This document shows positions 33,496-41,837 of a DNA stretch of 64,000 nt, one piece after another. Both the position numbers and the translations under genes were made by a program. Source of the stretch: Synechococcus sp. NOUM97013 (GTDB lineage Bacteria; Cyanobacteriota; Cyanobacteriia; PCC-6307; Cyanobiaceae); contig NZ_CP047941.1 in NCBI RefSeq assembly GCF_014279815.1, positions 744,001 to 808,000 on the forward strand, in the 5' to 3' direction. Below the pieces are notes generated by a model that worked only from the letters and a program-made list of their open reading frames with translations, searched no databases and had not been told where the DNA came from. Position 1 is the stretch's first letter. Each line of letters begins with the position of its first letter.

Positions 33496-35636
33496 GCGAG
33501 GCCCGGCGGCGCGCGCTCCAACAGGCGGATGCTCTCGAGCGCGATCTCCTGTTGCAGTCCAGTGAGGATCTGTTGCCGCAGCACGAGTTGCGACTGATTG
33601 GGTTCTGTCTGCGTCATCTGCAGGCTCCTTGGCGGCCTCTGATTGCCATCCCTGATGCCGAGATCAGTGTTCAGCTCGATCACAACGACATTCACCATCG
33701 CCGTGTGGATCCACCGCGCGAGCCATGGAGCAGTGAATTCCCGATGTTGATCGTTCACGATCGGAACTCCGGAGAAGCGCTGGCACTGTTCCGTGATCAA
33801 GGGCGTAACTGGTTTTATTCCGCTAATCGCGATCAACGCTGGCCCGTGCCGAAATCAGCGGACCTCGCTGGTGATGCCTTCGAAATTTATCCGTCGTTGC
33901 CTGCCAAGGTCACAGGACCTCTGCGCGTGATCTCGTTCGCTTTCGATACGGAATGGAGGGCTATCTGGGCCTTGATGCTGGCATCGGCAGCCGTGATGGC
34001 TTTTCACTTCAGCATCCCAATTTTCACCAACCTTCTGGTGAATCGTGTTTTGCCTGAAAACGATAGCGCTCTGTTATTGCAGGGGTTGGCGATTGTGCTT
34101 GTGGTGGTCGCTGGTGTGGCCGCGGCGCAGTATCTGCAAACCGTGATGATGTTGCGGATTGAGAGCATTACGGATCTCAGGTTGCAAACCGCTGTGTTTG
34201 ATCGCGTGATGCGCTTGCCGATGCGATTTGTCTCGCAATACACCACTGGTGACCTGGCATCGCGTGTTAACTCCATCAGTCAATTGCGTCAGCTGCTGGG
34301 CAGTGGTGTTCTTTCCACGTTGCTTTCGGCTGTGTTCAGCGTCGGTTACTTCGTATTGATGGTGATCTACGACAGCACCCTGGCGATCTGGGCCGCGATC
34401 TTCACCCTGGTTTCACTGGTGGGCTTGTTGGTACTCACCATTCGTGATATCCAACTGCAGAAACCGCTGTTGGAGACTGGTGCAGAAATTACTAATTTCT
34501 CGCTCCAGTCTGTGTTCGGACTGGCTCAGATCCGTAGTGCTGCGGCTGAGCCATTCGTGCTGCTCCGATGGCTGAGGGAAGTAAATCACTATGCGTTACT
34601 GCAACTGCGCAGCAACATCTATAGCGACGGGATTGAAATGTTCGGCACGTTGGTCAGTCCCCTGGCCTCATTGATGATGTTTACGGTGGTGACCCATCGG
34701 TTGTTAGCCAATGCCAGCAGTTCGGCTGAATTTGAAGCCATTCTGGTGAGCTTTATCTCGTTTAACGCTGCTTTTTCGGGGTTCAATGCATCACTCTCCC
34801 AGGCCGCCAACCTCTTGGCCAACACCTTCGGCCGTGCCAGCGTTCTTTGGAAACGGGCAGAACCCATTCTTTATGCCGAAGTCGAACGCGGTTATGAACC
34901 CGATGCTGTGCATCATCAGGTGGGGGGGCACTATCGCTTCCGTGATGTCACCTACACCTTCCCTGGAGCATCTGAGCCAATTCTGCGCAACCTGAATTTC
35001 GAGATCATGCCGGGTGAACACACGGTGATCACCGGCCCTAGTGGTTGTGGCAAGTCAACGTTGGTGCGCATGTTCCTGGGCTTTGCTGATCCCCAAGCCG
35101 GTGAAGTGTTGGTGGATGGCATTCCATTGCCTCGATTGTCGATACGGCACTACAGACGCCAACTCGGCGTTGTGCTGCAGACAGCGCATCTGAATGGCGG
35201 TTCGATTTATGACGTCGTCTGCGGCGGGCTTGTGCTCGATGAGGAGCGCATCTGGGAGGCCTTACGCGCAGCCTCCGTGGCCGATGAAGTGGAAGCCATG
35301 CCTATGAAACTCGAGACCCTTCTGATGGATGGTGCTGGCAATGTGTCGGGAGGGCAGGCGCAGCGCATTGCCATTGCCAGAGCCCTGATTCATCAGCCCC
35401 AGGTGCTGATCATGGACGAAGCCACCAGTGCTCTCGACCCTGCATCGCAGCAGCGCATCAATGCCACCGTTCAATCACTGGGGATCACCAGAATCAGCAT
35501 TGCGCATCGTCTGGCCACGATCAAAGATGCCGATCGAATCCTGGTGCTCAGAGATGGTGCAATCTCTGAAAATGGCACCTGGGATGAATTATGTGAGCAC
35601 GGCTACCTTGCGCAAATGTTGTCAAAAGGGCGCTGA
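33492..35636 (+). CDS. Second ABC exporter (NHLM ABC2 type)
   Basis: A 714-residue half-transporter. The first ~150 residues form a soluble domain without a C39 Cys, as in the partner subunit of NHLM exporters. Membrane helices run from about 160 to 440. The ATPase has G-P-S-G-C-G-K-S-T near 515, V-S-G-G-Q-A-Q-R and V-L-I-M-D-E-A-T. It probably forms a heterodimer with the C39-bearing exporter. LanM starts only 5 bases after its stop. Confidence 0.9.
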   Translation: MSEARRRALQQADALERDLLLQSSEDLLPQHELRLIGFCLRHLQAPWRPLIAIPDAEISVQLDHNDIHHRRVDPPREPWSSEFPMLIVHDRNSGEALALFRDQGRNWFYSANRDQRWPVPKSADLAGDAFEIYPSLPAKVTGPLRVISFAFDTEWRAIWALMLASAAVMAFHFSIPIFTNLLVNRVLPENDSALLLQGLAIVLVVVAGVAAAQYLQTVMMLRIESITDLRLQTAVFDRVMRLPMRFVSQYTTGDLASRVNSISQLRQLLGSGVLSTLLSAVFSVGYFVLMVIYDSTLAIWAAIFTLVSLVGLLVLTIRDIQLQKPLLETGAEITNFSLQSVFGLAQIRSAAAEPFVLLRWLREVNHYALLQLRSNIYSDGIEMFGTLVSPLASLMMFTVVTHRLLANASSSAEFEAILVSFISFNAAFSGFNASLSQAANLLANTFGRASVLWKRAEPILYAEVERGYEPDAVHHQVGGHYRFRDVTYTFPGASEPILRNLNFEIMPGEHTVITGPSGCGKSTLVRMFLGFADPQAGEVLVDGIPLPRLSIRHYRRQLGVVLQTAHLNGGSIYDVVCGGLVLDEERIWEALRAASVADEVEAMPMKLETLLMDGAGNVSGGQAQRIAIARALIHQPQVLIMDEATSALDPASQQRINATVQSLGITRISIAHRLATIKDADRILVLRDGAISENGTWDELCEHGYLAQMLSKGR

Positions 35637-35641
35637 CGCCG

Positions 35642-38600
35642 ATGTCCGTAATGCAGTCATGGCCTTCTTTGCATCAACTTCTGCAAGCTGAGAAGGGGCA
35701 AACCACTGATTCAGCTGTCAGCTGCGACGACCTCAACGGTTTCCAGCAGGGGCTTGGTCAAGCCTGGCTCGACGCGATCGCACCCCAGGAAAGCGACAAA
35801 CTGGCGCGTCGCTTTGCCTGGTCAGGCCTGGATGCGGAAACCCTGCGTCGCGTCTTGGCCCGTGCCTCAAATCCTGAAGAGGCAGCCATTTCTGAACCCT
35901 GGTGGGATGAACTGAAGGCATTGCAGCATGCGCTGCGATCCGACCCTGATCGTGCCCTGCACCCCTACGTCGCTGAGGATTCGGATAAGCAGAAGCTGCC
36001 GTTTGCAGACCTCTGGCTGCCGGTTGTCGACGATGCGGTGGCCAGGCTGCGCGACAGCCTTTCCGATTCGCAGACGCGATCTTTCACTGACGACGTCTTC
36101 CAGGCTCTGGGGCAATCGTTACTGAGCCGACTCAGCAGCGTCTCTGAGCAGGTGCTGTTTGAGCAGTTCAACCTGTTGCGACCTCCCGGCGTGATGCTGC
36201 TGGCCCACCTCGGTGCCGCAGGCGACGGTCAGGGCCCTCCGGTGCGCGAATACTACGAGCGCTTCATTCGTCAGCATCGTGCTGATGGACTGGACGGTCT
36301 GCTCAAAACCTTCCCGGTGTTGGGCAGGTATCTGGGTCTGGTGTGTCTGTTTTGGCGCCAGTCCAACAAAGAGATGCTGCGCAGGATTGATGCGGATGTT
36401 GACGCCTTGCAGCAGACCTTTGGAATTCCCCCATCTGCTGCGCTCATCGACATCAAGCAGGGCCTGAGTGACCCCCATAACGGAGGGCAGGCGGTCAGTG
36501 TTCTGACCTTTGCCACCCCGAATGGCGACAGCACATCACGCTTGGTCTACAAACCCAAGGACATGGGGGTTGATCTTGCCTATCACCAAGCCCTTGATCA
36601 TCTCAATCGCAACAGTGCGTTGCCGCCCCTGCGCACTCTGAGCATTCATTGCGGTGACGACTATGGCTACATGGAGTTTGTTGAGCATCGTCTCTGTAGT
36701 GGAGACGATGAGCTCAAGCGCTTCTACCGCAATGCGGGTCGTCTCACGGCCGTTTTGCATCTCTTCGGTTGTACCGATTGTCACCACGAGAACCTGATCG
36801 CTTGTGGGGATCAGCTGTTGTTGATTGATACGGAGACTCTCCTTGAGGCTGATTTACCGGATCACATCAGTGATGCGTCGGAGCATCAAACTTCTCTGAA
36901 TCAGTCAGATCTTCAGAAACGGTTTCAGAACTCCGTGCTTCGCTCCGGTCTACTGCCCACGTGGTTGTTTGTCGGTCAGGCTCGAGCTGCTGTGGACATC
37001 AGTGCGCTTGGCATCGCCCCGCCAGCCTCCACCACCATGAAGAGCGCCGGTTGGTTGGGTCTCAACAGCGACGGCATGATGGCCGGTCGCATCATGATCC
37101 CTGCGGAGGTGCCCACGAGTCTTCCGGTGGGCTGTGGCGAGACCAACGGGCTCAACAGGCATCTCGAGATCTTCTGTGAAGGCTTCCGTGAACAGTGCCT
37201 CGCCTTTGAGCAGACCCGTGATCACTGGATCGGAGCCGATGGTGTGCTCGAACGCTTCCGTGGTCTTCCGCGGCGCATCGTGCTGAGGGCAACCCGCGTT
37301 TATTTCGCGTTGCAGCGTCAACAACTGGAGCCAGCGGCCTTGCGGTCCCCGTTGAGCCAGGGATTGGTGCTGGAGCAGCTCAGTCGCAGTTTTCTGATGG
37401 CAACCGATCGGCCCAAGCATTGGCCCGTGTTTGATGAGGAAGTGCGCCAGATGGAAAGGCTTGATATTCCTTTCTTCGTTCACGCCATCGACGGCAACGA
37501 CCTGCCCCTCAGTGATGGATTCGCTCCTGTTGAGAACTTCATCGAAACGAGTGGTCTTGAATCCAGCCGCCGACGGATTGAGACCTGGGATGCCGCAGCG
37601 GTGCAGTTTCAGGAGCAGCTGATTCGCGGCACCAGTCGTGCGCGTGTCACCACTGAACAGGGTTGGCAGAACCAGGAATCGGCTCCCGAGGAGCTTGACG
37701 TTGCCGACTTGACGCCTGATCAGTTGCGATTGGAAGCAGGTCGTCTTGTCGATGTTCTGGAGGAGATTGCCATCCGAGATTCCGACGGTTTGGTCGATTG
37801 GTTGGGGATGGATCTCGGCAGTGATGGCGAAAAATTCGCCTTCGGCCCTGTTGGCCATTCCCTCTATGGCGGAACGGCCGGTGTGGCTCTTCTGGCGGCC
37901 CATTTCCCGGAACACGCTGACCGGTCTGAACTGTTGAAGGCCGTGATTCCTCCCCTTCTGCAGCTTGGAGAACCCAGTCGTGATGGCATGCGTTTGCGCT
38001 GGTGGAGAGATCAGCCCCTGGGGTTGAACGGTTGTGGAGGCACGCTGCTGTCTCTGCAGCAACTGGCAGCCCGCAGCGAAACCGACCGACGCCAGTCACT
38101 GCAAGAGCTTGAGTCGTTGTTGATTTCAGCCCTGCTGCCGGACCATATCCGTGCTGATCTTGCCCTTGATGTGATCGGAGGTGTTGCTGGTTTGATCGGC
38201 CCGCTTCTGCAGAACGGTTCGGCGCGAGCCTTGGAGTGTGCGGTGCTCTGTGGCGATCAGCTGCTCCAGCATCAAACGGAGAACGGGGGATGGTCGCTGG
38301 GTGGCCCTGACCGTCATCCCCTGCTTGGGTTTTCCCATGGCACCGCCGGATTTGCCGCTGCGCTGGTCAAGCTTGGACAGTGTGTGGGTGAAGCCCGTTT
38401 CATCGACGCAGCGTCGCGTGCCTTGGTCTATGAACGTGAGCGCTTTGATGCCGACCATGGCAATTGGCCCGACTATCGCGACTACAAACCTAACCAGCCC
38501 AACCAGTTCATGACGTCCTGGTGCCACGGCGCGCCAGGCATCGCCCTGGGACGGACCTGTCTGTTTGGCACTCCTCTCTGGGATGCGAGCTGTCTGGACG

Positions 38601-39013
38601 AGATGACCACGGCTCTCCAGACCTTGACCGCGTTCCCCTTACCCATGGCGGATCATCTCTGTTGCGGAACGATGGGCAATGCCTCGTTGCTGCGGATTGT
38701 GGCCGAGGGCCCTTGGTCTGATCAGTTGCCGGCGACATTGCGCTCCGCGGCCATCGAGCGCTCGTCGCAGCTGGTGAATCAGTCCATTGCCAGGGCAAGA
38801 GGTCTTGGGGGATCGTTCCGATGCTTTGGTACCGCTGATAGCAACCTGTTGCTTCCGGGGTGCTTCACCGGTCTTTCCGGAATCGGCCTGGCCTTGATGG
38901 ATCAGGTCAACCGCGATGACTGTTTGCAGACTGTGTTGTCGATGGGACTGCTCTCACCATCGGGGGCGGTGACGACGGCACCAGTGCACGAGTCGATGCG
39001 TCAATCCAGCTGA
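35642..39013 (+). CDS. lanM: Class II lanthionine synthetase (LanM) with CCG zinc motif, ProcM-like
   Basis: A 1123-residue bifunctional enzyme that dehydrates Ser/Thr and adds Cys to make thioether rings. The dehydratase half shows L-V-Y-K-P-K-D near 300, and C-H-H-E-N-L-I with L-I-D-T-E-T-L-L near 380-400. The cyclase half begins about 730 (Y-G-G-T-A-G-V-A). Its zinc site is Cys961 (S-W-C-H-G-A-P-G) plus Cys1007 and Cys1008 (L-C-C-G-T-M-G-N). The third ligand is thus Cys, not the usual His, the CCG form known from ProcM and other broad-specificity synthetases. No precursor is adjacent. Its last 60 bases overlap the convergent gene at 38954. Confidence 0.93.
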   Translation: MSVMQSWPSLHQLLQAEKGQTTDSAVSCDDLNGFQQGLGQAWLDAIAPQESDKLARRFAWSGLDAETLRRVLARASNPEEAAISEPWWDELKALQHALRSDPDRALHPYVAEDSDKQKLPFADLWLPVVDDAVARLRDSLSDSQTRSFTDDVFQALGQSLLSRLSSVSEQVLFEQFNLLRPPGVMLLAHLGAAGDGQGPPVREYYERFIRQHRADGLDGLLKTFPVLGRYLGLVCLFWRQSNKEMLRRIDADVDALQQTFGIPPSAALIDIKQGLSDPHNGGQAVSVLTFATPNGDSTSRLVYKPKDMGVDLAYHQALDHLNRNSALPPLRTLSIHCGDDYGYMEFVEHRLCSGDDELKRFYRNAGRLTAVLHLFGCTDCHHENLIACGDQLLLIDTETLLEADLPDHISDASEHQTSLNQSDLQKRFQNSVLRSGLLPTWLFVGQARAAVDISALGIAPPASTTMKSAGWLGLNSDGMMAGRIMIPAEVPTSLPVGCGETNGLNRHLEIFCEGFREQCLAFEQTRDHWIGADGVLERFRGLPRRIVLRATRVYFALQRQQLEPAALRSPLSQGLVLEQLSRSFLMATDRPKHWPVFDEEVRQMERLDIPFFVHAIDGNDLPLSDGFAPVENFIETSGLESSRRRIETWDAAAVQFQEQLIRGTSRARVTTEQGWQNQESAPEELDVADLTPDQLRLEAGRLVDVLEEIAIRDSDGLVDWLGMDLGSDGEKFAFGPVGHSLYGGTAGVALLAAHFPEHADRSELLKAVIPPLLQLGEPSRDGMRLRWWRDQPLGLNGCGGTLLSLQQLAARSETDRRQSLQELESLLISALLPDHIRADLALDVIGGVAGLIGPLLQNGSARALECAVLCGDQLLQHQTENGGWSLGGPDRHPLLGFSHGTAGFAAALVKLGQCVGEARFIDAASRALVYERERFDADHGNWPDYRDYKPNQPNQFMTSWCHGAPGIALGRTCLFGTPLWDASCLDEMTTALQTLTAFPLPMADHLCCGTMGNASLLRIVAEGPWSDQLPATLRSAAIERSSQLVNQSIARARGLGGSFRCFGTADSNLLLPGCFTGLSGIGLALMDQVNRDDCLQTVLSMGLLSPSGAVTTAPVHESMRQSS

Positions 39014-39367
39014 GGGGATGGCTTCCGGCCAGTCGGTCAGTACCTCCCGGCCGAGCGGCGTGATACGCACCCGTTCTGTCAGGCCCTGGCCATCCACTTC
39101 CCGGCGCAGGACTCCCAGTTGAATCAGCCAGATCAGGTGATCCTCGGTCTGGCTGGCATTGAGGCGTTTCTGGGTCAGGGCTGGCCAGTCGTCGAGAGCC
39201 ACCAGTTCGCCACTGCTCATGGCACCCGTCTCCAGGTGACGGTAGAAACTGCGCTGAAACGGCAAGCAGCGCACGGCTTGACGCGCTCGTCGCAGAGCAT
39301 GCCGCGTTAATTCACTGGGGTCCTGAAGGATCACGCGACCGGTTCTGTTGGGAGCTGTTGATGCCAT
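38954..39367 (-). CDS. Conserved cyanobacterial winged-helix-like protein
   Basis: A 137-residue protein. [19 protein letters not shown] and [33 protein letters not shown] form a helix-then-wing pattern like MarR-type winged helices. It resembles the cyanobacterial family I recall as Npun_F0494, of unknown function. Its C-terminal codons overlap the end of lanM on the opposite strand, so lanM's neighbour on this side is core genome. Confidence 0.65.
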   Translation of the reverse strand: MASTAPNRTGRVILQDPSELTRHALRRARQAVRCLPFQRSFYRHLETGAMSSGELVALDDWPALTQKRLNASQTEDHLIWLIQLGVLRREVDGQGLTERVRITPLGREVLTDWPEAIPSAGLTHRLVHWCRRHRPRW

Positions 39368-39399
39368 TCTCGTGGTCAGCTTCCCGAACTGAGGGCTTC

Positions 39400-39975
39400 A
39401 TGCTGCTGCTGGCTTCCGCGTCCCCGGCACGACGTCGTCTGCTCGAGCAAGCGGCCATTCCCCATCGGGTGCAGATCAGCGGTGTGGATGAGTCCACCAT
39501 CCAGGATTCAGACCCATCCACGTTGGTTCAGCTGTTGGCCAAGGCCAAAGCAGAAGCGGTGGCGTCGCAGCTGGAAGAAACAGGCATCTCCGCTGTCTTG
39601 GGATGCGATTCGGTGCTGGTGTTCAACGGAGTGGTGTTCGGCAAGCCGGTGGATGCCCAACAGGCGGCCGAGCGCTGGCGCAGCATGCGTGGCGGTTGGG
39701 GAGAGCTGCACACCGGGCACTGCCTGCTTGTACCGGCCTCGAAGGACTCTTTCAGTCCGCGACGGGCCTGCGTAACCACCCGCGTGTTGTTTTCCGACCT
39801 CAGCGATCCGGAGATTGAGACCTATGTGAACAGTGGGGAGCCGCTGCAATGTGCCGGAGGCTTCGCTCTGGAAGGCCGTGGCGGCAGTTGTGTGGAGCGT
39901 CTTGATGGCTGCTATTCCAACGTGATCGGTTTGAGTCTTCCGCTGTTGCGGCGATGGTTGTCGTCCTTGCCTTAA
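39400..39975 (+). CDS. maf: Maf-family nucleotide pyrophosphatase
   Basis: From [15 protein letters not shown], 191 residues. The opening is the Maf signature. [20 protein letters not shown] and the late G-A-F-A-L-E-G-like segment ([10 protein letters not shown]) and [10 protein letters not shown] follow in order. Maf proteins hydrolyse non-canonical nucleoside triphosphates. A start at 39358 would add 14 poorly supported residues. It is divergent from the winged-helix gene. Confidence 0.9.
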   Translation: MLLLASASPARRRLLEQAAIPHRVQISGVDESTIQDSDPSTLVQLLAKAKAEAVASQLEETGISAVLGCDSVLVFNGVVFGKPVDAQQAAERWRSMRGGWGELHTGHCLLVPASKDSFSPRRACVTTRVLFSDLSDPEIETYVNSGEPLQCAGGFALEGRGGSCVERLDGCYSNVIGLSLPLLRRWLSSLP

Positions 39976-40054
39976 CGCAACGCCACCATCGGCATTGCCA
40001 TTTTTTGACGCCCGTAGCTAATGCGAAGTCAGGCCCTTCCTCACACTTTTGGCC

Positions 40055-40315
40055 ATGCTTCGTTGTCTTCTCCCTGTTACGGGTGCACTGTTGCTCGCAG
40101 GAACTCTCGCTCTCAGCGCTTCAGGAATGGAGCCGTTGTCAGTGCGTTCCACAGCGTCGCGTTCAGCATCATTGAATCTGTCTGCCGAACAGGACTACCT
40201 CATGCAGGCCACAGGGTCACTAAGCGGGGCTGATGCTGGCCAGGCGCTGCCGTCGGCTGGTCAGGAACGGCATGAACCACCTGAGAGCCATACCTTGTTG
40301 GATATGGGTTTCTGA
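40055..40315 (+). CDS. Small secreted hypothetical protein (86 aa)
   Basis: M-L-R-C-L-L-P-V-T-G-A-L-L-L-A-G-T-L-A-L-S-A-S-G is a clear signal peptide. The mature part is polar and low in order (Ser-, Ala- and Glu-rich). Function unknown. A minus-strand frame at 40220-40375 overlaps its 3' end; both may not be genes. Confidence 0.5.
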   Translation: MLRCLLPVTGALLLAGTLALSASGMEPLSVRSTASRSASLNLSAEQDYLMQATGSLSGADAGQALPSAGQERHEPPESHTLLDMGF

Positions 40316-40375
40316 GCGAAACACCACGGGGCTTAGTTGTTGCTGGCGCAGCAGGCCGTTGCTGAAGTCGGTCAT
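40220..40375 (-). CDS. Candidate small protein antisense to the secreted gene (51 aa)
   Basis: M-T-D-F-S-N-G-L-L-R-Q-Q-Q-L-S-P-V-V-F-R continues to a basic tail (S-R-R-Q-R-L-A-S-I). It is preceded by GAGAGG eight bases before the ATG, a better ribosome site than most genes here. It overlaps the 3' third of the secreted gene on the other strand. Composition is plausible but no family is recognised. Confidence 0.3.
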   Translation of the reverse strand: MTDFSNGLLRQQQLSPVVFRSETHIQQGMALRWFMPFLTSRRQRLASISPA

Positions 40376-40819
40376 GCTGCGCACCTCTCTATGGGTGTTT
40401 CCTTTTCGGTGCGTGTGGTGTCGACGGTTCGGCTCGCCAGGCGCTTAGGAGTGGTGGCCTGCAGTGAGCGATTCAGGTGTTTTGCAGCGAACCCAGTGAT
40501 TGAAGTCCAAAAAGCGTAAGCATCGATTCAATGGTCGCAGCATGCTTGATGCCAGTAAAATCGGCTTGAAGATTGTGGCAAAGATGGGTGCAATCACGCT
40601 TTTATGCAGAGAGATTATGCTGTTCGACGAGTGAGTTGATAGTAAAGCTATCAGAAATGTGTGTAAGTATTGATGCTTGTTAATTTTTCGGTTTGATGCT
40701 CTGATCGACACTTTTTTGCCCTTAGCAAGGGTGTGTTACAGAAATCTGACTGGTTTTGTCTTGCCTTGGTTTGAATCTTACTTCCTTCAGTCGATAATCC
40801 ATGGGAATGCATTCGACCC
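40376..40819. other. Non-coding, AT-rich stretch before the DUF6447-like gene
   Basis: About 440 bases with only short, unconvincing frames. The right half (40600-40780) is AT-rich and probably holds the promoter of the following gene. No hairpin with a T-run or RNA gene seen. Confidence 0.4.
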
Positions 40820-41110
40820 ATGGCTCAGCAATCGTCGACTTCCACATCCTCTGCTTCTTCCTTTGGGTTTGAGATCAGTGCCGCCGCCGATGCATCTTGG
40901 GCAGTGGTCGCTGATGGCTTGCCTGAAACAGTGACGATCAATGGTGTGGAGTACAAATCCGCTGATCTCAATGACAAGGCGCGCAAATTGTTGTCGATCT
41001 ACGTCGCCGATCAGAAAATTATTAGCAATCAGAAGGAGCTCGTTGCAATGGCTGAGCTGGGGATGAAGTCTTTGTTAGCAGAAATTGAGAGCAACTTGCC
41101 TGGGTCTTGA
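40820..41110 (+). CDS. DUF6447-like small protein (96 aa)
   Basis: The N-terminal ~30 residues are Ser/Thr-rich and low-complexity (M-A-Q-Q-S-S-T-S-T-S-S-A). They are followed by V-T-I-N-G-V-E-Y-K-S-A-D-L-N-D-K-A-R-K-L and an amphipathic helix (V-A-D-Q-K-I-I-S-N-Q-K-E-L). The I-N-G-x-E-Y...D-L...A and helical D-Q-x-I pattern is what I associate with DUF6447, small proteins of unknown role common in marine cyanobacteria. No signal peptide. Confidence 0.55.
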   Translation: MAQQSSTSTSSASSFGFEISAAADASWAVVADGLPETVTINGVEYKSADLNDKARKLLSIYVADQKIISNQKELVAMAELGMKSLLAEIESNLPGS

Positions 41111-41362
41111 GTGATGCGCTGTCTTGTTGAGTGTGATGCTTTGCTCGCCGCCTCTGCCCGATGACGGTGGTTCTCGGTTGCGCTGTGCGCTTGGTTCCGC
41201 CTCAGAAGCAATGTGAGACGTGTGTGTCGAGCGAGGGAATGGTTGAGGCCACGATCCAAATGAACAATTCTTCTATTGCCTGACGCAGGGATTGAAGAAA
41301 TCTCGAGTTGAGATCTTGTCAAATTGAGTTAAGGTGTTGTTTGGATAAAAGTTAGTCTTGAG
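41111..41362. other. Intergenic stretch without a visible gene
   Basis: About 250 bases; I see no coding frame of convincing character, terminator or repeat. It presumably carries the promoter for the secreted protein at 41363. Confidence 0.4.
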
Positions 41363-41776
41363 ATGTCTTTGCAATTGCGACGCTTGGCTCTATGTGGATT
41401 TTGCTTTGCAGGCTTGTTGGCTTGTTTGTTCCCTGGTGTGGCAGCTGAGCAGACCATCCAAAATCGCGTTAATCCGATGAGTAAGGATGCTTTTGCGTTG
41501 TCTATCAAGCAGGCGGCACTAACTGTTTGTGCATTAAGAAGATTAGACATGGATTATAAACTTGCCTTGAATACAAGCGCTACGCCCGTTTTTCAATTGG
41601 TCAAATTTCAATATGGTATGGATATTGAGGGGATTGATCAAAAATTGGAAGAACAGCGTTTTATTCGATTTCTTGGTTACAAAATTAGTGAGATTGCGCT
41701 CGAATCTTGCAAAGAGATTCTGCCTTCCAATGTTGAATCAAGTATTCAAAAAATTAAGAGTGGCCCAAATTCTTAA
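41363..41776 (+). CDS. Secreted hypothetical protein upstream of the giant adhesin (137 aa)
   Basis: M-S-L-Q-L-R-R-L-A-L-C-G-F-C-F-A-G-L-L-A-C-L-F-P-G-V-A-A is a signal peptide of about 28 residues. The mature part is helical with two Cys (L-T-V-C-A-L-R-R and L-E-S-C-K-E). It lies 61 bases before the autotransporter gene on the same strand and may share its transcript. No family recognised. Confidence 0.55.
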   Translation: MSLQLRRLALCGFCFAGLLACLFPGVAAEQTIQNRVNPMSKDAFALSIKQAALTVCALRRLDMDYKLALNTSATPVFQLVKFQYGMDIEGIDQKLEEQRFIRFLGYKISEIALESCKEILPSNVESSIQKIKSGPNS

Positions 41777-41837
41777 TTGTTTTTTAGCCTTTCGCTTCTC
41801 AGCGATCTCTAAGGTTTGATGACTGGTTTGAGCAGCC

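Noticed and set aside
36950-38062. 370-residue minus frame opposite lanM
   Set aside because: LanM motifs on the plus strand are definite; the minus frame has no domain character.
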